Assembly: GCA_002633005.1 (NCBI GenBank)
Contig: NMRA01000231.1
Span: forward strand, 438,082 to 502,081
Source: Phoronis australis
Taxonomy: Eukaryota > Phoronida > Phoronidae
Direction of reading: 5' to 3'
Length of the DNA stretch: 64,000 nucleotides
The notes below the pieces were generated by a model that worked only from the letters and a program-made list of their open reading frames with translations, made no database searches and was not told the DNA's origin. A program made the translations under genes and the position numbers. Positions 12,143 through 23,574 of the stretch are shown here, piece after piece (position 1 is the first letter of the stretch; each line of letters opens with the position of its first letter).

Positions 12143-14637
12143 CTAAAACACCCCATGTGGTTCCAGTATCCGAAAATACTTACTACATAAAATCTTATTT
12201 TCGACATCCTTTCTTTATATTCTTTTCGCCTTTCTCGCCAAAAGCGATTTTTGAACAGTATTTGACCCTTCTCTCTGAGCGTATGGTTACCGGTTGCCAT
12301 CGGTTATTTCCGTACCCACATTTCCGGTTCATCAGTTCAGGAACTTGTCCTGAAAGCCGGCATTTTTTCCTTGTAACTGAATGTGCTTGCTCGAAAAGTC
12401 TTCATTATTGTGTTTTGTTAGTACTGTTTCGTGCTTCGTTTGCATATGTAGTGTATTTATAATTTGTAGTTAGTGGTCGTTGATGTTTTTTGGAATGTTA
12501 CTCGTACTTAATTTGTTAAAATAGCATTGGTTTTTAGTTCCTTACGTAGGTTGGTCGAACCTAAGAACCAATATGGGTCGAACCTATTTTTTTCGGTTTT
12601 ATTTTTTTTCTCGTTTTGAAAAAGTACTTTGCTATCATCGGAAAGGTAGTGCATTCTACTCAGTAAAAATCGAAAAAGTATCAAAATCGGGGCAAGCAGT
12701 GTAATGTTATTGCAAGTTTTGTGGCGAAATTTGGGTCACTTTGTTTGGATCGCGTCGGCCATATTGGAGGACAGTAGGATAAGTTACGAGTTTAAAACTC
12801 TGTGTAAATTGTTTTCGCCAACAAATTTCGGTGAAATTCAGGTAGACATGTCTTACTATTCTGCAAGATTGAACTGTTTTCACCATATTTCAGCCTCGCA
12901 GTTGTTACTCATTAAGTGATAAATGTGCTCACAATTCCCTTTGGACTTCGTCTCATTTCTGGCTGCACCGACAACATGGCGACTTTTGCTGAACTGAAAG
13001 GCATGTTCAATCGGCTATTTTGTAATTTGTGAAGATTTAACGTTGATACATTTTGACAAATGTTGCTACAAAAAAGAAACTTTGTTCAATTTTCTTGTTT
13101 TTTGTGCAAAAATATAAGATATATTTGAATTATTTTACTGTAAATTTCCCATTCAGGTGATCTGACACTAAGCTAAAAAAACAGTTGAAATAATTTTGAA
13201 ATGATTTTTTGTTTGACTGTCAACTGCTGTTCAAGACTTGATTCGGTTTCACAAAATGATTCATATTTTTCTAAATTTTAAGTCTCAATTGCTTTCAAGT
13301 CATCAGGTTATCAAGTCAATTTTAGAAATAAGCTATCTTTTGTTGGATTGTGAAGCTTCAAGCCTCTAATTCTTGTTCCTTGCAACTTCATATTTTTTTT
13401 AAATGATGCTTGTCAAATTCTGGTGTAAGGAAACACTATGTCCACTTTCGTATCATGGAAACTGTTGCTGTTGAATAGTGTTTTTTAAGCTAAATGTTGT
13501 AAAGTATGGTGCATTTTAAGTTACTTATTAAGTTAAAAGCTTGAATCATTTTGGGTTAATGAATAAAAATGATAACATTTTGTATTGGACTTGTCATTCT
13601 TATGAGCTCGAACGACCCCCTTTTGGAGAACTGGAAAAAGGTCTGCCTCAGTCATAGAAGCACGAATTCCGAAAAAGTAGAAAATGAGACAATATTCCAC
13701 TAGAAGACAGGAAGTACCAAAATTTAGCGTCTGCAATTCATAGCTCTGAACATACCCATTGAATCTTTTAGTAAAAGATAGACATTCCCAAAAATTTCAG
13801 CCCCCCAGTCTTTTAGGCTTGGTGCGCTCATACAAAGTCTGGAAAAATCTCTATTGAAAGCCAACAACTTTGCACAGTTCGCCAGAAGTACCCAAGTTTT
13901 AAATAAACCTCGTTTGAGCGAGCGCTGTTGCCAGCGACCAGTTAGGCCTAAGGGTAGCCTTGGCGCAAAGCTGTATACATGTAGGCCTACTAACAAGCTG
14001 TATTTTGACGATAGTCTTCACTGGTAGCTGGTGACTGAGGCTAACTAAGGTGTGCCGCGGCAGTGTGACACAGGACTAACCAGCCCGTAATTTCATACAA
14101 GTGTCTGAAACTACCCTTGAATATATGCAGCATTTATGATTTGACCATTTTACTTCGACAAAACAGCTTGCAACCGCATGCATTTACCGTTCGCCAGTGT
14201 CTGGTCTCGATCCGCACCGGGTCAGATAGGCTGCGGTCCCGAGTCAGGCAAAATAATTTCTGTCAAAATTTATTCGCCACATTTCTTCAGCAAATTCGAT
14301 AAAATTGTCCGTAGTTTGATGTTAAAATTAAGGCACGCTGTCGAGTATTTTATCCCCGTTTGCTGGCTGGTAACAGTACAGGCACTGCTCCAGTCGCACT
14401 GACGGCGTTTTCTCGGCCTGGGTTCCTGAATGAATTGTTCTTCCGGGTTCGCGGCAAGTTCAAAATGGCGGTGGTTCTTCGGGTGCAAATCGTGAGTTGC
14501 GCGTTCATTTAAACTTTTTTCGAGTACGGATCGTGTATTAGTTATGGGGTGGGTACTTCTTGGATCCTTATAACATCCCCTAACCATGTAATAAGGGTTA
14601 ACAACGCGTGAGATGACTTTAACAGTACATGTATTTT
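12143..14637. mobile_element. 2.5 kb insertion splitting the LINE
   Basis: LINE protein similarity stops at KVLL (12142) and resumes at DEHAPW (14638), so about 2495 bases were inserted. The left edge reads CTAAAACACC and the reverse complement of the right edge reads CTAAAATACA, a weak possible terminal repeat. Its core (12600-13560) is a dispersed repeat with a second copy at 24115-25105. I see no transposase. A start-like ATGGCGGTG at 14464, followed 27 bases later by GTGAGT, sits near the right end. Confidence 0.65.
12600..13560 (+). repeat. Dispersed repeat D, copy 1
   Basis: It aligns over about 950 bases with 24115-25105. Shared blocks include GGTAGTGCATTCTACTCAG, GTGGCGAAATTTGGGTCA, TAAGTTACGAGTTTAAAA, GACAACATGGCGACTT and the 3' block GAATCATTTTGGGTT. 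Divergence is moderate, with many small gaps, so the copies are old. No long frame is kept in both copies. Confidence 0.8.
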
Positions 14638-16908
14638 AGACGAACATGCTCCATGGAAAACTAGACGTGTGAAGAGATTACGTCAGCCTGAATGGTTCAG
14701 TGATGACATTTTTGAAGCTATAAAGCTCAGGGATAGTTTTCTTAAGTGCGGAAATTATGAGGGCTACAAATCAGAGAGAAATTGTTTTGTAACAATGATT
14801 AAAAAGGCAAAGAGTGACTATTACTCTTCACTGATCAGTAGTAATCTCAAAAATTCCAAAGTGTTATGGAAAGTCATCAGACAGGTTGCTCCTAAAGAAT
14901 AATCCTCTTCACCTGCCATGTTAAAGATTGATAAGAAGTGTGTTCATGATAAATTTTAGATTGCCAATAATTTTAACAAATTTCTTACTGACATAGCTAG
15001 CAAACTTACTCGTGACCTTAAAGATACACACGCCACTCATAAAGCTTTTATTGACTTTTTAGTTCCAGAGTTGAGAGTAACATTGGTTATGGTATTCCTC
15101 TGGTAAATATGGAATTTGTAAATAAGTTCTTAAATGGTCGTAATCTTAATAAAGCCACTGGAATGGATAATGTCAGCCCCAAAGTTTTGAAACTAGCTCA
15201 TGAAGAGCTGGTATAATCCATCACCTATCTTTTAAACCATAGCATTAAAACTTCCAAGTTTCCTAGTTTGTGGAAACTTGCAAAAGTATCCCCTATACAC
15301 AAAGCCCGTGCTACTGACAATGTAAACAATAACAGACCAATATCAATTTTACCGGTCTTGTCTAAATTGTTGCAAAAGCATGTTCACCATACTTTTTATT
15401 CATTTTTGAATGAGCATGATTTAGTAGTTGCATCTCAGTCCGGTTTCAGAAGTGACCACTCCTCTGAAACTTCCCTCATTAATATTGTTAACGGCTGGGC
15501 TCAGGGTGTAGATAGTGGTCACAACGTTGGTGTAGTATTTTTGGATTTTAAAACAGCTTTTGATCTCGTTGATCACAAATTGTTAATTTACATGGTAGGC
15601 AAGTTCTTCCTAGACTGGTTTAAATCATATCTCTCAGAGAGGTGCCAGGTTGTATCCCGTGGTGCACATCTGTCTGAGTCCCGAGGTATCACACACTGTG
15701 TTCCCCAGGGATCCATCCTTGGACCTCTGCTGTTTTTACTTTTCATAAATGATCTCTCTTTAGTCTGCGAAAACACGGTTGATATGTATGCAGATGATAC
15801 TACCTTGTCTGTTGCGGCAAACTCGCTGATCGCTGTAGAGGACAGACTCCAGTCTGCTCTGGATAAGGTTGCTACCTGGTGTACTGATAATAAAATGGTA
15901 ATAAATGCTGAAAAAACAAAATATACGAGTATTGCCACAGAGCAACGGCATAATAGAAGTAATCTTAAGCTTAACCTTGTTATTTCCAATGTACGCCTCA
16001 AATATGTTGACAGTGAAAAGTAACTAGGTGTTACTGTAGACAAGACCCTCAGCTGGTCTAGCCACATAAATGGGACTGTGTCCAAAATTAGGCAGCGTCT
16101 TGGTCTTCTCCGGCGTATATCACCATTTCTTCCCACAAAAGAGCGTCTGCAATATTTCGGCGCTTGTGTATTCCCTCTGTTCGTTTATTGTAGAACAGTG
16201 TGGTCAGGATGCAATGCAAAATTAGTTTCCTCTTTATTGAAGGCTCAAAAGCAGGCGGCCAGACTTATTTTAGGTGTGCGTTTTGACACTCCATCAACTC
16301 ATATGTTTAATAGACTGGGGTGGCTCCCTATTGGCAAATATTTGATATATAGGCGTCTTTGTATAATGCATAGGTGCTTTCACGGTAATGTACCGACTTA
16401 TCTACCTCATAATCTCGTACTTGTTTGAAATAGCCACCAGATCAGGACAAGATTTTCTGACTCAAACAATTTGGTTTTGCCCAGACACAGAACATCGTTT
16501 TATTGTAAGTCCTTCTTTATTCAGACCATCAAACAGTGGAACAATTTGCCTAATAATCTTAAGGATGCTGATTGTTATGATAAGTTCGGACACCACCTCA
16601 TCAGTTACATGTACCTGTGGTCGTCATAGATGTCCCTCCTTCTTGTCTTTCCAATATATTTACCATTTTTTTATTTATTTATTTATCTTTAATTCAATTT
16701 GTTTATCAAATTTGTAAATACTAGTTTATTTAATGTATCTTGTTTTACCTTAATTTAATCTGTTTATCTAACTTAATTTAATTTATTTAATTTCTTGCTG
16801 CAGAGGACCATGCTGGATATTAGCCTTTGGCTAAAGAATGTTTTACATTTATTGTGTATTTTATCCTCTTTAAATAACGTTTATTATTATTATAATAATA
16901 ATGGTCCT
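14638..16908 (+). mobile_element. CR1/L2-like LINE, 3' part: reverse transcriptase and tail
   Basis: The LINE resumes with DEHAPWKTRRVKR and PEWFSDDIFEAIKLRDS, then the reverse transcriptase core from 15268: FRSDHSSETSL, VFLDFKTAFDLVDH, CVPQGSILGPLLFLLFINDL and the catalytic box MYADDTTLS. A stop at 16021 splits it from the thumb region (LGVTVDKTLSWSSHI, then the frame at 16078-16428 with QKQAARLILGV). The C-terminal end (FFIQTIKQWNNLPNNLK) is frameshifted near 16430. The tail ends in TTATTA-type repeats at 16878-16908, a simple-repeat 3' end as in L2/CR1-type elements. Inactive. Confidence 0.88.
15268..16023 (+). pseudogene. LINE reverse transcriptase core, longest intact frame
   Basis: These 251 codons cover reverse-transcriptase blocks 1 to 5 without interruption, including the YADD catalytic pair in MYADDTTLS and the QG-x-x-LGP turn. 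The protein would copy its own RNA into DNA at a nicked target site. Stops upstream (14900, 15180-15230) and downstream (16021-16023) show it is a fragment of a longer ORF2, not a complete gene. It uses the same frame family as the flanking LINE remains. Confidence 0.85.
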
Positions 16909-17004
16909 TCTGACATGTTGGATCGGTTCTGCTAACGCAACCTTGCGAAAACTAACAAAAAACATGTGAGATATTGCATCGTGTTACACGCGAAACACGT
17001 GATC

Positions 17005-17165
17005 GGGATTTAGACAATTATACAATCAGCAATTTACCAGTATGTGTTGATAGATATAGTAAATATATAGACGCTGAGGTTGGCCAGTAATGAAATGTAT
17101 CAAATAAACACAGACAAACCAGGAACCCCAAATGGGAATCGAACCATAATAATTGTCTAAATCCC
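17005..17165 (-). repeat. SINE-like unit bounded by 17-base inverted repeats
   Basis: GGGATTTAGACAATTAT (17005-17021) and its exact complement (17149-17165) bound the unit. On the minus strand a B-box GGTTCGATTCCCA and the following TTGGGGTTCCTG match the SINE head 120 bases to the right, in inverse orientation. Confidence 0.5.
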
Positions 17166-17244
17166 TTGTGAAAAAGGCGAAACGCCGCTCATGGGATGTA
17201 TGACTTAACAGTTGGCTGTAAACAGTAATTGCTCAGATATCGGG

Positions 17245-17330
17245 TCCTCGGTAGTTCAGTGGTGAGAGAACTAGACCGGCAATCTAGAGACCTGTGGTTC
17301 GATTCCCAGTTGGGTTTCCTGAGTTTTCAG
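17245..17330 (+). repeat. tRNA-derived SINE head
   Basis: A-box-like TAGTTCAGTGGTGAGAG and B-box GGTTCGATTCC are correctly spaced around a perfect anticodon-type stem (CTAGA/TCTAG). The acceptor stem does not pair and position 33 is C, so it is not a working tRNA gene. The anticodon position reads GGC. Confidence 0.55.
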
Positions 17331-17759
17331 TGTTACCGACACTATACGGATGTAACAAAAACTGAAAGAGCTCTTTAAATTGAAAATAATGTTGAGCCCA
17401 CTAGAACATTAAGCAGATTGTCACTGTCAGTTACATTTAACAGTGCTCAAAGAAATATACCCTATATGTCTTGCCATCACAATGAACCAGGCATATGCCA
17501 CAAATCAAATTACATCACAAGGGAACTTAACAAACATCAGAAAAGTTGAAAACCTATCCTAGTTCCAAACATTCAATTGTAAATACTGTAGGTCTACCTA
17601 TTCATTATTCAAAAAACTGTCAGTTCGAATCCTGGCTTCACTGCCTGCTAATCGCGCATTGCACAAAGGTGTCTCCTACTCCTCTTAGCTTGGACGTAAT
17701 AGTGAATATGTGCAAGGGTGTGATTTAATGCGAATGCCAATCGTGAGGCTGTGCTTATA
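17331..17759. other. No gene seen
   Basis: AT-rich stretch after the SINE head. CAGTTCGAATCCTGG near 17624 resembles a B box but has no partner A box. Confidence 0.4.
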
Positions 17760-17945
17760 CAGCACACATCACGAATTTTTGGCCGACCGGTCGGAAATTG
17801 GTCGACGACCGGCCGTCGACCGGTCGTCTAGCCGACCAGCAGCCGACCAACAACGGTCGGCTAGGAGCCGTCTGCTTAGTCGCCTCTGTGGTCGGCACTT
17901 GGGTCGGCTAATTGGTCGCCTAGCGTAGACGACCAATTCAGATTA
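17760..17945. repeat. GC-rich island of GGTCG/CGACC palindromes
   Basis: More than a dozen GTCGG, GGTCG or their complements lie in about 180 bases, giving overlapping palindromes such as CGACCGGTCG and GTCGACGACCGGCCGTCGAC. Base composition is sharply different from the AT-rich flanks. The open frame across it (Arg/Ser/Ala-rich) is a by-product of composition. Origin unknown; the arms of a decayed fold-back element are possible. Confidence 0.6.
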
Positions 17946-19618
17946 AGCGTGTCCTTGGTCGGCAATTACCATTTTTTTGACTTAGCGGGTGAACTTTGGA
18001 CACACAAACATTTAACTGTTCGCTGTTCGTTTACCAGTGGCAACTCCGGTCTTGACATCGGTTTATCAAATTTTGTTCAACTATTAAATGGAGGTAAAAT
18101 TGAATCAACCTACAAATACGAAGTGCGTGGCATTACACAAGCCGAAAACCTTATGTTGAATTAATGACGGCGTGGTAAAATCAAACGTTAAGTGATATAG
18201 CGGAAAAATAATGTCTAACTTTAGATATCAGACTTTTTATGCAGTGCATTATGCATAAAAACAAGCACGAAATTTGAAATTTACAGCAAAATTGCATGAA
18301 AATCAGAATACAACACTGGATATTTTACGACCTCAAATGTTTTCATGCCGCGGATTGCTCAACAAGCAGCACGCATTTACGCTCATCCGTTATTGCTCTT
18401 GATCATCACTTCATCACGCTGTATATTGCGCTTTACCACAGATAATTATTGTTTACATTGTATTTCTGTATAATTTCTTAATATGTTGGTACGGCAATAG
18501 AACCCAAGTTTATTTTAGGAACAATATAAACAATGGTTTGAACATAGCGCCGATATTAAATCATGGGCGCATGAAAACGGAAGACTGTGATCGGTTTATA
18601 GTGTAATCCATCATCCATCATCATTCTGAATTTGTTGTCACTTTCGCAGTAAAACTTTTTTCGAAGCTAGAGCCTTCCTATCTAGCCAGCTAGCTGTGAA
18701 GACTATTTTCAAAATACAGCAAGGTGCCACTGCGTATTGAGCTCAAACAGACCTCGAAATTTCACACAGCCCGGATATTTACATGTACGCTTGTCACCTC
18801 GTCGAAAAGCTTGTATCAACATGAGCTCAAGACCGGCGAGTTTGCATGCAAACTCTGGAAGCCAATTGGCATTCAAGTTGCCCGTTACGGCCGTTTTAAC
18901 GAAAAAACGTACATGTATGTCGTCGTTTTGAAGAGTTCATTCGTGACACGCGCCACTTTCAAAATGTTTTCGACATCTCCCATTATATGGTGACAACATC
19001 TCAGCAAAATTTGGTTCACTGATATCAAAATTCCAAAAACATATAATGAAGTGAAACCAACTCTGATCATTTGTCTTGACGTTTACGCAACCTCGAGGGA
19101 GAACGTTTGATTGAAGAATCTGGGAAAAAAAAACTGACTAATAGGTGACGCAATATTTCATTGCGTCGAAAGTCGACGCAAAAGGTTATACCCTAATTTT
19201 AGCAGCAGAATAATTGTAGAAAACCAAATTTTGCAACGCTGGTCAATTATTTAGATTATTCTAGGAAGATTTTATTCGGTCAGTTTTTACCCACAACGGC
19301 GCAAATTTGTATATTTAATTTAGTAAACACCTTCGCATCAAGGCTAGAGCCTTCCGAGCCCTTTGGCATAAGAACACAATTATTGGCGTTTCGCGTATAC
19401 TCCAGGGGGTAAAACTTTGAAAATAATATTTTCGGGGTAACCTGGTACAGGTAATCCTAAAAAACTTGTCTGCGTTTTCATGTAGAGTGTAAAAATTATT
19501 AACTAATTATTTAAGAAAACAATAACTGTCGGATTCAAAACCTACAGATCAAACCAGAACCCAGGAAGGTCCAAGAGATAACAGTGAATTCAAGTACGAC
19601 TTGTAGACAAAAGTTCTA
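17946..19618. other. No gene seen
   Basis: Two frames near 18724-18993 overlap in different registers and are unlikely to be coding. GCTAGAGCCTTCC occurs twice (about 18668 and 19344), a short direct repeat. Confidence 0.45.
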
Positions 19619-19800
19619 CTGCAGAGGCCGATCTACGGGGGAGGGGGCTTCGTGGGGTTCAATCTCCCTAGAACACGATTAAAAATGTAAAAAAAATTAC
19701 AAAACTGTTGCCAGGAAATCGAAATCAGATATTAAAAAAACAGACAAATCTTACACGGGTGGTGAGAAACACTGCTCAGTACCAACTAAGCTTATGTTGC
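19619..19800. mobile_element. MITE fragment related to 10684-10922
   Basis: It begins CAGAGGCCGATCTACGGGGG and shares AAATCTTACACGGG and the AT-rich middle. The right inverted end is missing, so the copy is truncated. Confidence 0.6.
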
Positions 19801-20209
19801 TGCCAGGGATAACGTTTTTCAAATTATCGTTGTTGTTACTAACTTAAAGTTGATTCATTATTGAATGCTGTCATGAAATCCATGTTCATTTTAAAATTAC
19901 TTTTAAGGTAGCACGTAGCATAGTACTATTTAAGTAACAGACTTCAGACAGTAATTGTCTGTGTCAACTTGCTTTGTTTAATATGAGCAACTTCTATGTC
20001 CCTTCCAGTATTCACACGATGTTTTGTTTAATAATAATATTTCTGTAGTAAACATGCTGACCTCAGAATATGACTGTTCGAGCAGAGCGTCACCGTCGCA
20101 AGCGCTATGCGCACGAATAAAAATCATCTGATGATTATTCTGGCCTAGTTCCATCTCAATTGGTCCACGATTTAAGGTTACCGGGCATAGGTCCTGCCCC
20201 AGGGGCGGA

Positions 20210-20347
20210 TTTAATGGGGGCATGCCCCCTAAAATTATCCCAGATTGCATTTAGTAGTTCGGGAATCCGATTGTCTGACGGGCAAAATCCTGGTTAATAC
20301 TCTGCCCTGGCCCATCAAAAACTCAAAATCCTGGATCTGCTCCTGTG
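20210..20347 (-). mobile_element. Short MITE, CAGNGGCGGATC family, inverted copy
   Basis: Inverted relative to 3378-3530, sharing GCAAAATCCTGG, TTAATACTCT, AACTCAAAATCCT and a CAGATT...AGTTCGGG middle. The ends are CAGGGGCGGATTTAA and GGATCTGCTCCTG. Confidence 0.72.
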
Positions 20348-20479
20348 CCACCCCCTTTGGCCGCAAAAAAGTAAATTGATACGGAAATAAATGTATTCAT
20401 TTACTTTTACTATGTTGCGGTTAATAGTGAGCAAGTACTTTGATATGTATACGCGAAAAATATCTCCTCTTAATATCTT

Positions 20480-21390
20480 AGATATGCCACTGGGTCCCTC
20501 GCCATTTTTCTGAGCACAAGTTTTCACTTATAAAGTTTTGTTTCTGGCGTTTATTCTGGGGCCATATCTCTCCAAGCCTTCGGCTTACGTTGACTTGATT
20601 TGGCACCAATTTTCTTGTTCTCGACTATGACATTGGCTTTTTCTCTGATCAGTTATGGGAGGGAGCATTTTTCCTCGTGAGAAAAGCTTTTATCCCTTTT
20701 CTCAAATTTCTGCACTCATTCTGCTGCTGTGTGCCCTTGTGTACCAAAGTGATCAAGGTTTCATTGAAGCACTTCAATACTTTCTTTGTTGTGTTAATCC
20801 GGATCAACACAGCAGGGTGGCTTAGATGCTTCACACCTGGGCCCTGTCTCCAATCTTTTTACTCGAAATGGAACTCGAAATTAGGTTTGGCATTTTCTAC
20901 TCAACTTTTGGGAGAACTCAAGATAAGTGCCTATTATTCTATGCTCGAGTACACAATAACTTACGTAGATAATTTATTGCCCTTAGTTCACAGTTTGTAA
21001 ACCCAATATTAAAGCAATAAGTTCGAGTTTTAACTCGAAATTTCGAGTTTTTACTCAAGTTTGTAGCACGAATATAAGGGTCTTCAACTCAAGGGCAAAC
21101 TTGGACTAGAAACTCCTATGCATAAACTATGATGTATTCGAGCACAGTCTGATAACCAATTATCTTAAGTTAGCACAAAAGGAGCAGAGAAATTGCCAAA
21201 AATAGTTTCGAGTTCGTTTCGAGTACAAAGATTAGAGACCGGGCCCTGGTTTTACTAAACCGGTTGCCCGGTCTAACATAACCAGGCTTTCACACTTTTA
21301 AAGCACGTTGGTGAAATGCAAGTTAGGTCTAAAATTAGACCAGGATTAGGAAGACCAGGGTTAAGTCTTAAACCTTTTTTGTTAAACCAC
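20480..21390 (+). repeat. Dispersed repeat C, copy 1
   Basis: It aligns with 36135-36665: TTGACTTGATTTGGCACCA, TTTTCTTGTTCTC, GGGAGGGA, TCATTGAAGCACTTCAATA, GGTCTAACA and AAAATTAGACC. A 408-bp MITE (20839-21246) interrupts this copy but not the other. Frames reported here on either strand are not conserved in the second copy. Confidence 0.78.
20839..21246. mobile_element. MITE with GGGCCC ends nested in repeat C
   Basis: The inverted ends GGGCCCTGTCTCCAATCTTT and (reverse complement) GGGCCCGGTCTCTAATCTTT extend for about 45 bases, including several TCGAAA/TCGAGT words. The empty site is visible in copy 2 near 36548. About 408 bp, no coding capacity. Confidence 0.82.
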
Positions 21391-22136
21391 CCTAATGAAA
21401 TCGGCTGGTAGGTTCGGTAGGCCAATTTATCGATCGCTGGGGTTTGCATATGTTTGGTGATAAATTCGAATCATTCTTCCGGGGAATACAGGCATGGAAG
21501 ATAGTTGTGCCTTTAGACGTGTAATTTTTTCAGTTGTAAACACACGAAACAGTTGTTATCCCAGCCTGTGCCTCGAACCCGATCATGCCCGCCGCGGCCG
21601 CTGGGACTGGACATCACGAACACAAACCAGCTTAAGTTGGAAACTAAACCTCTAGTCAGGAAATGGCTATACTAGTGCGCCAAAGAAATAATGTACACGT
21701 AATCAATTTAGTGAAATAGCCACGAAACTGAAAATCTACTTACTTGTCGGGGGCCGCGAAGTCAAGTTGCCCTTTTACAGAACAGTCAGGGCAAAAGTTG
21801 TACAGTAACAATGATATGAATAATGTATTTGTATATCTAAATAAAGATTTCCCTAACATGTGACCATAGCATATAGAATCGAGTTATTGCTTCACAACAG
21901 CATTTTTTCAGCATGAGCTCACACGGCCTCGGTGCCTGGTCAATTAACTTTATTGCATCTGATGCCGGTAACGCAGTGGTTTATTCATTGTTGGCTTCTC
22001 AAAACATTTGCACCCACGAATACATCAAAGGCATTACAAATTGTATCTAATGAGACAGACTTTGTTTCAGTTTCATATAAGCATTGGTTAGGGTGAGAAT
22101 AATTCATTTTGAACCAGAACGCAGAATGATAAACGT
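21391..22136. other. No gene seen
   Basis: Unique-looking DNA with one GC-rich patch (GCCGCGGCCGC near 21590). No coding evidence. Confidence 0.45.
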
Positions 22137-22330
22137 CAATGGCAACTTGCAATCCCGACTTAGACGATAGCTCATCCGACGAAGACATCGCAGGTGGATC
22201 GTTAAATTTCACAGGCCATCAGTTCGAAGCAGAATAAAGTGATCAAGAACTACCAGAGAGGCGCCGTGAACAATCAAAATACACAGGCAACAGAACGTAT
22301 GGACAGTTCTTTAATTGGTAAGCCGGCATT
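22137..22330 (+). pseudogene. Possible P2X7-like zinc-domain first exon, broken
   Basis: The ATG in GTCAATGG opens MATCNPDLDDSSSDEDIAGG, then SLNFTGHQFEAE, a TAA, and in the same frame SDQELPERRREQSKYTGNRT. The acidic start, a QFEAE-type string and the RxGNT-like end recall multi-copy proteins with a P2X7-type zinc domain, but the Cys cluster is not seen. Tentative. Confidence 0.28.
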
Positions 22331-22844
22331 CGTCAGACTCACTGTCGACAACTGCAGGCCACATACTCGGAGATTTTTCACAGCCTCATACAGTGTACTT
22401 GCTATTAACAGTGTACTTTTCATTCTTCACTATCGCAAGCCACTTCCACTTCAGACTATCGAGAAAGTAAAAAAGATATACCCACTTTCCTCGCAGCTGC
22501 ATAGTTCGGACAAACGGGAACGATGCACTGCAATATAGTGGCATTCACTCTGCAAATGAACCACTGACGTCGCTGCGTCGTTTCTCATTTTCCTCACAGG
22601 TTAACGCGACACCTCTCGGCAACATTACGGCGTTTTGCCGTTGCTCCCAACTTGTTCAGTGCTATAGCCCAACAACAAGTTGGGAAGTTTACCCCTGTAG
22701 CCAACATCTTACAAGACTGATTAACTCCATTCTGGCATTTAAGGTTGGAGGGCCAGCTCTCTGTTGTTCGATAATTGCTCTAATCTCCAATAAGATGGTA
22801 TCTACACTGACTGGGCTGTGCTGTTAAACATAAAAGTTAAGTAA

Positions 22845-23030
22845 TAACATATTTGAACATAACCCAGTAGCATTTCTGAAATCTTCGTCAAATGGTGATC
22901 ATGTTTAATTTTTGAATCGCCTAAATCACCCAACTGCAACCAAGTTACGACAATCTATTCTTACCGAATACACCAATTCTCTTACATGTAGAGTTTGACT
23001 GTGTTCACACGTGGTCTATAATAAACAGAT
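22845..23030 (-). repeat. Dispersed repeat B, copy 2 (inverted)
   Basis: Inverted copy of 1120-1320. The flanks do not match those of copy 1, so this is an independent insertion of the same family. Confidence 0.82.
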
Positions 23031-23574
23031 AAAAGAATGTGCTTGGTAGTTAACAAAGAAGCTAGATGTTATCACATGCTCAGAACCCCCTAAATCTGGT
23101 ATAGTCACTGAACGGGAAAACGCTGTCATGATGTAAGGTCAACCGTATGCGAGGCGATGTGGATATAGACCGATTAAGACAGTAAAAATTATAATTAAAT
23201 CGGGTAGCATTCTCCTCTAAAAGAGACATATGTTAAAGTGGTTGATTCAAAGTTGTTTAGTTGTAGGAAATATATATGCACATGTGTTGGCTGTTACTAA
23301 AGTTTACTGATAAACCACATTTCTTTTCATTTCATACCTCATATTCGTCTAGAATTTGTTTAGAAACGCTCCCATTTCCCAAAAAAATTTGAGAACGCAA
23401 AATTTTAACTTTTGTCTATCTTTGGAAAAACGTCACAACAGGTTTCGAAAAGGGAAGTGACCCGATCATTGCCGAGTCCACAGTCTAATACTCTCTGCCA
23501 AGAGGACTTACTTTTGTTTTTTTCAAATTTAGACGGATTTTTAGATTGAAACTAGAGTAAATATTTAAAAAAGA
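23031..23574. other. No gene seen
   Basis: AT-rich DNA between repeat B and the THAP fragment. Any THAP promoter would lie here but no element is recognisable. Confidence 0.45.

Noticed and set aside
14464-14490. Short first exon (ATGGCGGTGG to a GTGAGT donor)
   Set aside because: Nine codons, no partner exon, and it lies in repeat-derived DNA.
15588-16136. 182-codon minus-strand frame
   Set aside because: Antisense shadow of the LINE reverse transcriptase.
17245-17330. Functional tRNA-Ala (GGC anticodon)
   Set aside because: No acceptor-stem pairing and C at position 33; a SINE head fits better.
17710-17928. Arg/Ser/Ala-rich frame in the GGTCG island
   Set aside because: Produced by the repetitive GC-rich composition.
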